From positions 1 through 45,954 of the forward strand of contig NZ_JANQDH010000047.1 in the NCBI RefSeq assembly GCF_029891735.1: DNA of 45,954 nt, written 5' to 3'. The translations under genes were made by a program, and so were the position numbers. Below the pieces are notes generated by a model. The model ran no database searches. It had not been told where the DNA came from and saw only the letters and a list, made by a program, of their open reading frames with translations. This document shows positions 8,032 to 16,193 of this stretch, piece after piece (position 1 is the first letter of the stretch; each line of letters starts with the position of its first letter). Source of the DNA: Chrysosporum bergii ANA360D (lineage in GTDB: Bacteria > Cyanobacteriota > Cyanobacteriia > Cyanobacteriales > Nostocaceae).

Positions 8032-8553
8032 TTAAGCAACCGCAGCGGCAGCGCGATCAAAGTAGCTAGCTACTTCAGAGATTAATTGGCTGCAATCGCC
8101 CTTGGTGATACCGTTGGGATCGTTAGCGACGGCAATGGCAGCTTCTTTCATTTTTTGAATCCCTACAGCTACGGAAGAACCGGGGGTTCCTAGAGCTTGG
8201 TAGGTTTCGCGCAGGCCGTTTAAGCAGCGATCGTCTAAAACACTGGCATCACCAGCCAAAAGAGCGTAGGTAACGTAGCGCAAGATAATTTCCATGTCGC
8301 GTAAGCAAGCAGCCATGCGACGGTTGGTGTAAGCATTACCACCAGGAGCGATCAACTGGGGTTGTTCTTCAAACAAAGAACGAGCAGCGTTGGTCACAAT
8401 TGCGGAAGCGTTGCTGGTGATGCGGTTAACAGTATCTAAACGCTTGTTGCCTTCTCTAACAACGTTGGTTAAAGCGTCTAGTTGCTCGTTGCTCAAAAAC
8501 TCGCCTCTGGAGTCAGCTTGAGAAACTACCTTGGTAAATACGTCTAGTGTCAT
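8032..8553 (-). CDS. cpcB: C-phycocyanin beta subunit
   Basis: The 173-residue phycobiliprotein starts [20 protein letters not shown]. Both bilin-binding cysteines are present: C83 in [19 protein letters not shown] (Cys82 numbering) and C154 in [15 protein letters not shown] (Cys153 numbering). The Asn methylated in this family is in [10 protein letters not shown] (N73). A TAGGAGA ribosome binding site lies before the ATG. It is the first gene of the operon, 101 bases before cpcA. No phycoerythrocyanin (pec) genes precede it here, unlike the arrangement in Anabaena PCC 7120. Confidence 0.98.
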   Translation of the reverse strand: MTLDVFTKVVSQADSRGEFLSNEQLDALTNVVREGNKRLDTVNRITSNASAIVTNAARSLFEEQPQLIAPGGNAYTNRRMAACLRDMEIILRYVTYALLAGDASVLDDRCLNGLRETYQALGTPGSSVAVGIQKMKEAAIAVANDPNGITKGDCSQLISEVASYFDRAAAAVA

Positions 8554-9295
8554 GAACTTTAATCTCCTAATTCGTTAGTTGTGAGATGTCTAGATTAAAA
8601 CAGGCAATGTTTTATCAAATTTGGAGTTGACAACAGATTTCGGATCAAACTGCTGGTCAATTACTCTTGTAATTCCTTGTTACCCAATCAACAAGCAATT
8701 ATGAGAGCCTGGGTTAATTATGAGAAACAGGTTTATTTTAACTCAAGTAATTGCCTTGTTTGACTTTCGTCTGTTGTTTAACCCCTTCAGATTATGTTTA
8801 TACAATGGTATAGATCCTTTGTTTGTTACGTTTTATGAATAAATAAGATGCGGGAATAAGAACTACCTCAAATCCTTTACATACAAGGGCTTTGCCTGAG
8901 AAAACCCCACCAAATTAGTAACATTACTTCACAATTGGTAAACAACAGTAAACAATTTATATTTTTTATATTTTCTTAATTTTTTTTTACAGTCCAGTAA
9001 ATACAGGACGTTAGGGTTTCTATGGGTATTTTTAATCATTGCTGTTTTTATAAAAAAATGTTATTATGATAGGTTTTAAAGTTGCTGCAAGTGGTTGTAA
9101 TTCATCTTGGAACAGTAAAAAAAGCGCAAAAAAGTTTACAAATCTCAATATTGGTGGCTACTAGTCCAACTGGGCTACAACTGGCTATGAGCAAAAGAAT
9201 GGGATAAGAAGCTAGGACAGGGGCATCGGCAGGACTTTAAAGGGACGGGGAGGGAATGTCAGACTACTTTTTTCTAGGTCGGTGGGTAGGTCAAC
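8554..9295 (-). promoter_or_regulatory. Long leader and promoter region of the cpc operon
   Basis: This 742-base gene-free stretch lies between the rluD stop and the cpcB start. It must contain the cpc promoter(s), since cpcB is the first gene and rluD runs in the same direction. It is AT-rich, with a long T tract near 8980-8991. I could not assign a -10/-35 pair. A GTA-N9-TAC at 8669-8683 is one base too long for an NtcA site. No ORF is supported. Confidence 0.5.
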
Positions 9296-10234
9296 TCAGA
9301 GGCTAACTCGTCGCCGCAAAACTTCCAGCAAGGTTGTAAATGTCTCAGGGGGGGGAGCAATCACGGAAATCCAATCTTGAGAGACGGGATGTTGTAAGTT
9401 TAGTCGCCAAGCGTGCAGCGCTTGACCTGGTAAGTTGACCCCCAGAGAACGACCAGAACCATAAACTGAGTCGCCCACAATGGGATGACCGATTTTGGCA
9501 GCGTGGACACGAATTTGATGGGTGCGTCCTGTTTCTAATCGAAAAAGGATTAATGTCTGGTTTCCGAGTCTTTCCAACACTTGCCAATGGGTGAGGGCAG
9601 AACGTCCGCCTTTTTCTACGGGGACAACCGCCATTTTCTTTCTATCTTGGGGATGGCGACCAATGGGAAAATCTATGATGCCACTTTCAGTTTTTGGCGC
9701 ACCGTAAACAATACCCAAGTATTCTCGCCGGGCTGTTTTTGCTTGCAGTTGTGCTTGCAGGCTGTGATAGGCTGTTTCAGTTTTGGCAATGGCGATCGCC
9801 CCGGTTGTATCCTTATCCAGTCGATGTACAATGCCGGGACGTTGGACACCGCCAATTCCGGGAAGATGGGGACAATGTGCCAACAAAGCATTAACCAAAG
9901 TGCCATCAGCATGACCCGGCGCGGGATGGACGACTAAGCCCGCAGGTTTGTTGAGAATCAGTAATTGTTCGTCTTCATAGAGGATATCTAGGGGGATATG
10001 TTGGGCTTGCAGTTCTAGGGGTCGGACTTCTGGAATGTCTAAGCTGATCACATCGCCTGTTTTGACATTGATTTTTTTAGTTGTGCAGATTTGGCGGTTA
10101 AGTTGGACATGACCCTGTTCAATTAATTGCTGAATGCGAGAACGGGATAACTCTGGTAGTTCTTCTGAAAGGTAGCGGTCAAGGCGTTGACCCTGGGTGT
10201 TTGTTTCTTCTACTTGTAAATTAAATGTGGTCAC
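9296..10234 (-). CDS. rluD: RluD-family 23S rRNA pseudouridine synthase
   Basis: The 312-residue protein has an N-terminal S4 RNA-binding domain (about residues 15-70: RLDRYLSEELPELSRSRIQQLIEQGHVQLN). The RluA/RluD catalytic domain follows, with the signature VHRLDKDTTG near residue 138; its Asp is the nucleophile. NKPAGLVVHP and LETGRTHQIRVHAAKIGHPIVGD are also family motifs. It converts uridines of large-subunit rRNA to pseudouridine. The start is a GTG at 10234 and there is no strong ribosome binding site. RluD versus a close paralogue cannot be decided without comparison. Confidence 0.9.
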   Translation of the reverse strand: MTTFNLQVEETNTQGQRLDRYLSEELPELSRSRIQQLIEQGHVQLNRQICTTKKINVKTGDVISLDIPEVRPLELQAQHIPLDILYEDEQLLILNKPAGLVVHPAPGHADGTLVNALLAHCPHLPGIGGVQRPGIVHRLDKDTTGAIAIAKTETAYHSLQAQLQAKTARREYLGIVYGAPKTESGIIDFPIGRHPQDRKKMAVVPVEKGGRSALTHWQVLERLGNQTLILFRLETGRTHQIRVHAAKIGHPIVGDSVYGSGRSLGVNLPGQALHAWRLNLQHPVSQDWISVIAPPPETFTTLLEVLRRRVSL

Positions 10235-11443
10235 AATTTTTCTGGATTAATTGCTCTTGCTTGCATTCAAGCAGGCATAAATGGCAACACTATTGATTTT
10301 AACCAACTGGCGACCAACAAAAGAACTTGAACTTAATAAGGTGTTACGCATTTAATTTGTATATAGGGAATTTTGCCGAAGTGAGGTACATTTATAGCCG
10401 GACTGTATTAAGCAGCGAAGGGTTTTATTAGCAGCAAGCAGGATAGGAGCGCTACAGGATGATCATTTACATTTATATCTCATGTGTTTAATAAATCCGA
10501 TAATTTTTTAAAAAGTTAACTTTATGAAAAAAAGTAGAACACAATACCACTAATTTTTATTCACATTTCCTTTACTTATTCATCAGAATATTTATATTTT
10601 TTTTTAGTACTTTTAACGAAAAATATAGTAACCTGAAAATTAGTTAACTAACTATAGGACTGCTATTTGATTTTTGCAAAAATTCGGCACACGTTATTTA
10701 TTTTTGCCTGTTCCCTGTTAACAGCCTCTACAAGTAATTTCAGCAATCAAACCGGATTCCTAGTATATGCTATCTACCATTTAGCTAAAAAAACAACTTT
10801 TCAAAAAATGTACTCTACTTTTTGGCTGGTGGTGTAACGTCAAGTCTGAATACTTACAGCAGGTCTTCCTGACCCGCGCCAGGGGAGCAAGGTCAGAACA
10901 AAGCATTTTACCCCAGCCAAACAAAGCAAGAAAATCCACCATCTCAAACCTGTGTACAATACTGGCTACGGTAACTTAGTCATATAATACACAGGAAATT
11001 TAGAAAACCTGATCTTCAAGTGCTTATTAAATGGAATATCAATCTAGTAAATACGTAACTAAGCAATAGTTTTGCTACTGATGGGCTAGAGCCAATAGTC
11101 CATGTGCAATAGTTAGGTTACAGTTAGATTAATCAAATGATCGAAATCACCAACAATCAATTTGTTACCCAGGGTCATTAGTCTTGAATTACTTTAATTA
11201 ACTATATCCATACTGGATGTAGTGTTGACATACCAGTAGTGACTACTGAATCAAATTGATTTTTAAAATACCATTACCACGGTAGCTAGTCATTTGGGCA
11301 AATATAGCTTAACACATATTGGTCAATTCGGAGTTAGGGGTGAGAAATCTCTGTACTAACCGAAATGTGACGGCTATATTTAGCTGAATAGTAAGTTGAA
11401 AAATTTTACTGTCATTCCTTAATTATATCTCAAATCTGTGCCG
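10235..11443. other. 1.2-kb gene-free region upstream of patA
   Basis: No ORF of useful length is seen on either strand. The stretch is AT-rich, except for a GC-richer patch around 10860-10920 with CTGACC (10869-10874) and GGTCAG (10891-10896) that could form a short hairpin. It separates divergent rluD and patA and so must hold both promoters. The length leaves room for a small RNA gene, but I can identify none. Confidence 0.4.
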
Positions 11444-12520
11444 ATGAAGACACTTCCCATTAGTAGATATAGATTCTTCCAAAAACTCCAACCCATATCT
11501 CTGTTAAAAAAAATCACGAGCAAGACTGTTAACGGTTGCTTGCAAGTATTTAGTACATCTGGCTCCTGGTCAATCTACATAGAGGAGGGTAAGCTAATTT
11601 ATGCGTGCTACTCGGAGAAAATGTTTGAGCCGCTTTACAGAAACTTGCAAATCTTAAGTCAGCAAGTCTCAACACTTCCAGGGGGAATTAATCAGCAGTT
11701 ACAGGCCATATTTGAAAACGGTATTGAAGATCAAGCAATACCAAACCCAGATTATCTAGCTATTTGTTGGTTAGTCAGCCAAAAATATATTACTCCCGGT
11801 CAAGCAGCAATACTCATAGAGCAATTGGCGCTAGAAGTATTAAACACGTTTTTGAGTCTGGAAGAGGGATCTTATGAATTTCTCCCGGAAAGCTTCCTCG
11901 ATGATATGCCAAAATATTGTCATTTAAATATCCGTTTGTTAGTGGAAAAACATCAAAGGGTTAGCCATGAGAGAACTTATAAACCAAGAGCAACAGTTGT
12001 ACAGTTAAATCAGCTACCACCTCAAACACAAACTGTTAAAGAATCTCACACAGTTAGCCCAAGCAATCAAACAGCAGATCCTCTCCCACCATCAACAAAC
12101 AATATTGATCAAGTTTCTGATAGTGGTCAGCAGCCCACAGCATCGGCTGACAAAAAACTTTACACAATACTCTGTATTGATGATAGTCCTACAGTATTAA
12201 AAACTATTGAAAATTCTTTAGATGACCAAATATTTTCTGTGATTACAATCAATGATTCTTTAAACGCTTTAATGCAAATTATCCGGATCAAACCAGACAT
12301 AATTTTATTAGATGTGGAAATGCCTAATTTAAATGGGTATGAATTATGCTCTTTATTGCGTAAACATCCATCTTTAAAAAATACACCTGTAATTATGGTG
12401 ACTGGTAAAACAGGTTTGATAGATAGAGCTAAAGCAAAGTTAGTTAAAGCCACGGGCTTTTTAGGTAAACCTTTTGTACAAGGGGATTTATTGAAAGTAA
12501 TCTTCCAACACATCCCCTAA
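11444..12520 (+). CDS. patA: PatA-like response regulator (PATAN domain plus receiver)
   Basis: The protein has about 358 residues. The N-terminal half (residues 1-160: MKTLPISRYRFFQKLQPISL, LQVFSTSGSWSIYIEEGKLIYACYS, IPNPDYLAICWLVSQKYI) is a PATAN/DUF4388-type domain and closely resembles what I remember of Anabaena PatA. A low-complexity linker rich in Gln, Thr, Pro and Ser (about 180-240) leads to a CheY-like receiver. The receiver has the acidic pocket CIDDS, the phospho-accepting Asp in ILLDVEMP (about 290), a Thr in MVTGK and the Lys in LGKPF. No DNA-binding output domain follows. PatA controls heterocyst spacing in Anabaena. Related Pix/Pil regulators have the same layout, so orthology needs a tree. 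The ATG at 11444 is preferred over the GTG at 11438. Confidence 0.75.
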   Translation: MKTLPISRYRFFQKLQPISLLKKITSKTVNGCLQVFSTSGSWSIYIEEGKLIYACYSEKMFEPLYRNLQILSQQVSTLPGGINQQLQAIFENGIEDQAIPNPDYLAICWLVSQKYITPGQAAILIEQLALEVLNTFLSLEEGSYEFLPESFLDDMPKYCHLNIRLLVEKHQRVSHERTYKPRATVVQLNQLPPQTQTVKESHTVSPSNQTADPLPPSTNNIDQVSDSGQQPTASADKKLYTILCIDDSPTVLKTIENSLDDQIFSVITINDSLNALMQIIRIKPDIILLDVEMPNLNGYELCSLLRKHPSLKNTPVIMVTGKTGLIDRAKAKLVKATGFLGKPFVQGDLLKVIFQHIP

Positions 12521-12577
12521 TTGGCTGATAATTACTACAAACACCGGATGTAAGTAAGGTCATGTTTTCATGATTAT

Positions 12578-12862
12578 TTACAGCTTCTGCATTATGTAAA
12601 ATAAATAACCATAATATTTAGAGTATTTGCGATAAAGGTCAATCTCAGATTGCTCCATGTCTATCACTTCAAAAGCCTCTGCATCATTTTGATAGTGCTG
12701 TCGTAAATCCTGTAATTTTTTTTCTATATCTAAAATTTTGGGATGTGATGGCAAATCAATCAACTTTAAGAAAGCTCTTTTAGTGGAGTGATAATCACCG
12801 GGACCCTCTCTGTCCATACCCTGATGAATTTGAAAAAATATATCTTTTTGTTTATTATTCAT
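12578..12862 (-). pseudogene. Internally deleted class I SAM-dependent methyltransferase
   Basis: The 94-residue reading frame joins the two ends of a family whose full members have roughly 240-250 residues. The N-terminal part (FFQIHQGMDREGPGDYHSTK, then LPSHPKILDI) leads directly to motif I, where an intact protein continues ILDIGCGPG. Here it jumps from ILDI to EKKLQDLRQHYQNDAEAF, the usual C-terminal helix, ending in DLYRKYSKYYGYLFYIMQ. Motif I glycines and the whole catalytic core are missing, while the frame stays open. It cannot bind SAM in the normal way. The start was taken at MNNKQK; an upstream ATG at 12895 would add 11 residues. It lies 29 bases downstream of an FAD monooxygenase on the same strand. 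Confidence 0.75.
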
Positions 12863-12891
12863 GTGTTTGATTTTTATAGACCAGATGTTAA

Positions 12892-14091
12892 TCAAACAGT
12901 CAAATTTACTTTGGTTATGCCTTGGCGCATTTCACGTTGTCGCCTTAACCAAGATAGTTTAATTATTCTACCCAGTAAAGGGGCAAATTGAGCTAAGAGC
13001 GATCGCACCAGTGGATTTTTCCGTAGTAGTTCGCCTTGGGCTGCTTCTTGTAATTGAAGTTGTTGGGCGCGGATAATTTCTGGCTCCCGTTCGGCTTGAA
13101 TAGATGATAGTGCTAGGTCAATATTTTTATGTTCAGGGTCTGCTGACAATATAGGCAGCAGATGATTAGCAGCAACAATAACATCACGCAATGCTATATT
13201 AATACCTTGGGCGCGGACAGGAGACATGGGGTGGGCGGCATCACCTAAAAGCAGTATTCCTGGTTTGTACCATTGTGGACAACGACCCACCACTACAGAT
13301 AATTTAATCGGAGATTCGATTGTGTGGGCATAATTGCGGAAATGTTCGGCTAACCATGAGGGAGATAGTGCGGCGAAAATTTCCCCCCAGTTTGCCTGGT
13401 TGTGGTCGGTTTTTTCATTAGCCGATATTACCCAACCTAAATGCAGTTTACCAGCCTCAGCACCATGAAAAATGCTAAACACGCGATCGCCATTGACAAT
13501 AGTGCGAAATATATTATCATCCGCAAACTCAGCAGTGGCTGCCAACTTAAACCAGAGAATATCTATACTTTTGGGTTCACATACTAATTTTAATCCGGCA
13601 CGTTCCCGAACAATGGAAGCTCGACCATCTGCCCCAATTACTAAGTCAGCTGCAACTTGTCGCCCATCACTGAGTATAACAGCGGACACACGTTCATCAC
13701 TCCAGAGTAAATCTTTAACAGTAACACCCTGGATAAATTCAAATTGATCATAAGTTTGAGCTTGAGAAATTAGAGCTTGCAGTAGTGGGGGTTGTGATAC
13801 CAGTGTACAAGGACGAGTTGCCCCCATTGGCTCCTGGACTTGAAATAAATGTTTCCCGCCAATAATAAATTCCCAAGCCTTTAGTGGTCGATGGGGAATA
13901 TGGTGTAACAACTCCAATAATCCCATTTGTGCCAGTGCATCTAACCCACTAGGCATTAAACCTTCACCCCGGAATACCCGATGAAAATCTTTTGCAGCTT
14001 CTATGAGCGTTACATTTATACTATGTTTTACTAAGAGTAGGGCCAGTGATGCGCCCGTTGGACCAGCGCCGACAATGATAATTTTTGCCAT
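12892..14091 (-). CDS. FAD-dependent monooxygenase (PHBH/UbiH-like)
   Basis: The 399-residue flavoprotein has the Rossmann GxGxxG at the N-terminus (IIIVGAGPTGASLALLL) and GEGLMPSGLDAL. It also has the DG motif (LVIGADGRASIVRERAGL) and the FAD ribityl motif GDAAHPMSPVRAQGINIALRD near residue 285. These are the four marks of group A aromatic hydroxylases and their relatives. The substrate is unknown; phenolic, quinone or polyketide substrates all occur in the family. A broken methyltransferase gene follows on the same strand, so the two may once have formed a small tailoring unit. That is inference. Confidence 0.85.
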   Translation of the reverse strand: MAKIIIVGAGPTGASLALLLVKHSINVTLIEAAKDFHRVFRGEGLMPSGLDALAQMGLLELLHHIPHRPLKAWEFIIGGKHLFQVQEPMGATRPCTLVSQPPLLQALISQAQTYDQFEFIQGVTVKDLLWSDERVSAVILSDGRQVAADLVIGADGRASIVRERAGLKLVCEPKSIDILWFKLAATAEFADDNIFRTIVNGDRVFSIFHGAEAGKLHLGWVISANEKTDHNQANWGEIFAALSPSWLAEHFRNYAHTIESPIKLSVVVGRCPQWYKPGILLLGDAAHPMSPVRAQGINIALRDVIVAANHLLPILSADPEHKNIDLALSSIQAEREPEIIRAQQLQLQEAAQGELLRKNPLVRSLLAQFAPLLGRIIKLSWLRRQREMRQGITKVNLTV

Positions 14092-14222
14092 TATTCAACC
14101 TTACTTTAACAAAGTTATGATATATTTACTCAGGGAGTTTTGATAACTATAGCAGGTAAGAAAGTAACATCAAAACCAGCAATCATTAGTAAAATTATAA
14201 AAATTATAAAAATTATAAATTT

Positions 14223-14636
14223 ATGGCAGGCAAAATGGAGCAACTCCAACGACTACTACAAATGGCAGAAGATGAACTAACTCAATATAGTACTGATGCC
14301 CGCAAAATTGAGAAATTGCGCCGTAAAATCAGTTTTTCCGTGTCCCTTGCGGAACAAAGGCAAATTAAAGCCGAATTATTAAGTACAATGAATCATAGTA
14401 TAATTACTAATATTGTCGAGGAACAAAGACAAGTAGTAGCTCTACCATTTTGGGGAATGGCTGGATTAGGTTTATTATTTGGAATTTCTCTCAATCAACC
14501 CCTGGTATTATTTGCAGGTCTAGCGGGGATTGTTGCTGCTTTCAGAATTCAAAAGTGGGGTTGGAAATTACAAGCACAGCGTTTACTCTTAAAAACTTTG
14601 GAAGATATTGAAGCCCGCATTTCTCCCCTGGGTTAA
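14223..14636 (+). CDS. Unrecognised small membrane protein
   Basis: This 137-residue protein has a charged N-terminal helical region (residues 1-68, Gln/Glu/Lys/Arg-rich, possibly coiled coil). Two closely spaced hydrophobic segments (about 72-90 and 92-108: FWGMAGLGLLFGISL, PLVLFAGLAGIVAAF) follow, then a basic/amphipathic C-terminal helix. The layout suggests a hairpin-type inner-membrane protein with both ends in the cytoplasm. I recognise no named family. It is divergent from the FAD monooxygenase; ATAAAAATT repeats lie just before its ATG. Confidence 0.65.
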   Translation: MAGKMEQLQRLLQMAEDELTQYSTDARKIEKLRRKISFSVSLAEQRQIKAELLSTMNHSIITNIVEEQRQVVALPFWGMAGLGLLFGISLNQPLVLFAGLAGIVAAFRIQKWGWKLQAQRLLLKTLEDIEARISPLG

Positions 14637-15038
14637 CCCAATAGTGTGAGTGCTAAAAATGACTAATAACTAACAGCACCTGAGCATGGCATCCTACCTT
14701 TGGTATAGAAACATATGTATGGTTAGTTGATAATTCTACCCATAGATAAAATTAATTTGCCACCTGATTCCAGCAAAAGAGGATTACTACCATAGTAATT
14801 GAATTGTAGAGTAAGTATTAAGGGTAAAATATTCAAGCATTCTCCGTTTAATCCAGACATTAAGGTTACTAAGCCAATTCCAACGTATCTTGATAACTCA
14901 TATTCAACACAGGGTAAGTCGGGAGTTGGACTAAAGTTACCTTACAGTTAAAGTGAAGAAGCGCTTTTGCTTATTCACCAGAGAGATTAAGTCAAGTACA
15001 AAAGTTTCTCAACATTTAATCTGTTAGTACCAGCCGCC
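14637..15038. other. Gene-free gap with two heptamer units
   Basis: About 400 bases without a supported ORF. Two tandem heptamers, ATGACTA and ATAACTA (14659-14672), lie just after the preceding stop. They belong to the same family as the runs at the cinA and recG starts. The remainder is AT-rich leader for the TerB-domain gene, with no promoter I can fix. Confidence 0.45.
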
Positions 15039-15047
15039 AAAGGAGGT
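15039..15047 (+). promoter_or_regulatory. Near-perfect Shine-Dalgarno that fixes a GTG start
   Basis: AAAGGAGGT is complementary to almost the whole anti-SD sequence and sits 7 bases before the GTG at 15055. It is the strongest ribosome binding site I noticed in the window and supports GTG as the true start of the TerB-domain gene. Confidence 0.8.
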
Positions 15048-15054
15048 CATAATT

Positions 15055-16119
15055 GTGACTAAATATGACAAGATTTTTAATTCAAAAAAAACCACCAACA
15101 AATTACTGAGTTTAGATGAAGCCGTAGCCGCGATCGCAGTAGTAACGGAAATGGCTGATTCTTCTGTGGAAAAAGTAGATGCAGAAGTTTTAGCGAGTAT
15201 TCTTTGGGACTTTGAGGTTTTTGACAACGACTACTCAGAAGATCAGATTGTAGAAATATTGGATAGACTCATAGAGATTGCAGAAGAGGAGGGAGTAGGA
15301 ACTTTATATAATTTGGCCAGTACCAGCCTTTCAGATGAAAGAGTTTTAGATGCTTTTGCTACTGGGGTAATGGTGAGTGTGGATGAAGAGGAACTGAGTA
15401 TTGCGAGACACAAGCAGTCCTATCTGAAACAGTTACAACAAGCTTTAGAAGTAGAAGATGAAGAAGCGGAGGAAATCATACAAGACATAATCGCCGCTTA
15501 TGAGGAGAGCGAAAACGAAATTTACCTAGATGACGAAGAAGACACAGTAATAGTGAGAGATTATGGCGACGAAGTATATGAATCCCCTGCTGGTAATTTT
15601 TTAGTGCCAATTCCTGTTGATCCAGAGCAGGGAGGTAAAGTAGAAAGTCAAGAAGGCGTAGTTAGCTTTGTTGATAACTTCGGCACAATGCTGAGAATCG
15701 ACTATTACCGCATATCCTTAGAGGAGTGGGAAGAGGTGGAGTCCATTGGACAAGAAGAGTACTTACAAGCCATCTTACTAAACAAGTATGTACCGGAAGT
15801 AATTTTTCGGAATACGCCGGAAGCTGAGGTAAGGTATAGTGAGTATTTGCCAAAGGTGATGGAGGGATCTTACTTTGCGCTGATTGATATGCCAGTAGAT
15901 TCGACTAGTTCCAAGTTACAATATAACCACACTCTCAACGAACTTAAGGCATACCGGGGGCTGCTGGCATTTTTGAATTTTAACCATTTGTATATAGTTA
16001 GCAGCCAGCACAGCTTGTTTAAGAATGAAAAACCCATTTCTCCACAAGAAGAAGTTGAGGACATTAGATATGGTATTTTAGATTTTGTGGAAACTATGAA
16101 ATTCACCGAAACTGAATAA
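15055..16119 (+). CDS. TerB-domain protein with an unrecognised C-terminal domain
   Basis: The 354-residue, strongly acidic protein has an all-helical TerB-like region at about residues 17-150 (LSLDEAVAAIAVVTEMADSS, ILDRLIEIAEEEGVGTLYNL). An acidic linker (DDEEDTVIV) leads to a mixed alpha/beta C-terminal region (about 200-354). I cannot place that region; it is rich in Tyr, Leu and Glu with no clear catalytic motif. TerB domains are associated with tellurite resistance and wider stress systems; no other ter genes are nearby. The strong ribosome binding site suggests efficient translation. Function is unknown. Confidence 0.75.
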   Translation: MTKYDKIFNSKKTTNKLLSLDEAVAAIAVVTEMADSSVEKVDAEVLASILWDFEVFDNDYSEDQIVEILDRLIEIAEEEGVGTLYNLASTSLSDERVLDAFATGVMVSVDEEELSIARHKQSYLKQLQQALEVEDEEAEEIIQDIIAAYEESENEIYLDDEEDTVIVRDYGDEVYESPAGNFLVPIPVDPEQGGKVESQEGVVSFVDNFGTMLRIDYYRISLEEWEEVESIGQEEYLQAILLNKYVPEVIFRNTPEAEVRYSEYLPKVMEGSYFALIDMPVDSTSSKLQYNHTLNELKAYRGLLAFLNFNHLYIVSSQHSLFKNEKPISPQEEVEDIRYGILDFVETMKFTETE

Positions 16120-16145
16120 GTTAGCAACGGGATGAATTAGAGCTA

Positions 16146-16172
16146 GGGGGCGAAGTCCGGTGACAAACCCCC
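16146..16172. terminator. G5/C5 hairpin between convergent genes
   Basis: GGGGG (16146-16150) and CCCCC (16168-16172) enclose a second small GTC/GAC stem. It lies between the TerB gene (plus) and cinA (minus), which converge. The bases after it on the plus strand are A/T-rich (AAAATAAATTTTATTT) without a clean T-run, so termination is plausible but unproven. Confidence 0.4.
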
Positions 16173-16193
16173 ATGGAAAATAAATTTTATTTA

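Noticed and set aside
8669-8683. GTA-N9-TAC resembling an NtcA box upstream of cpcB; another at 11219-11233 upstream of patA
   Set aside because: The NtcA consensus needs exactly eight bases between GTA and TAC; both have nine and no suitably placed -10 box was seen.
10861-10900. GC-richer patch with GGTCAG and CTGACC resembling part of an SRP RNA
   Set aside because: The conserved GGAAGGAAGCAGCC-type apical sequence of bacterial SRP RNA is absent on both strands.
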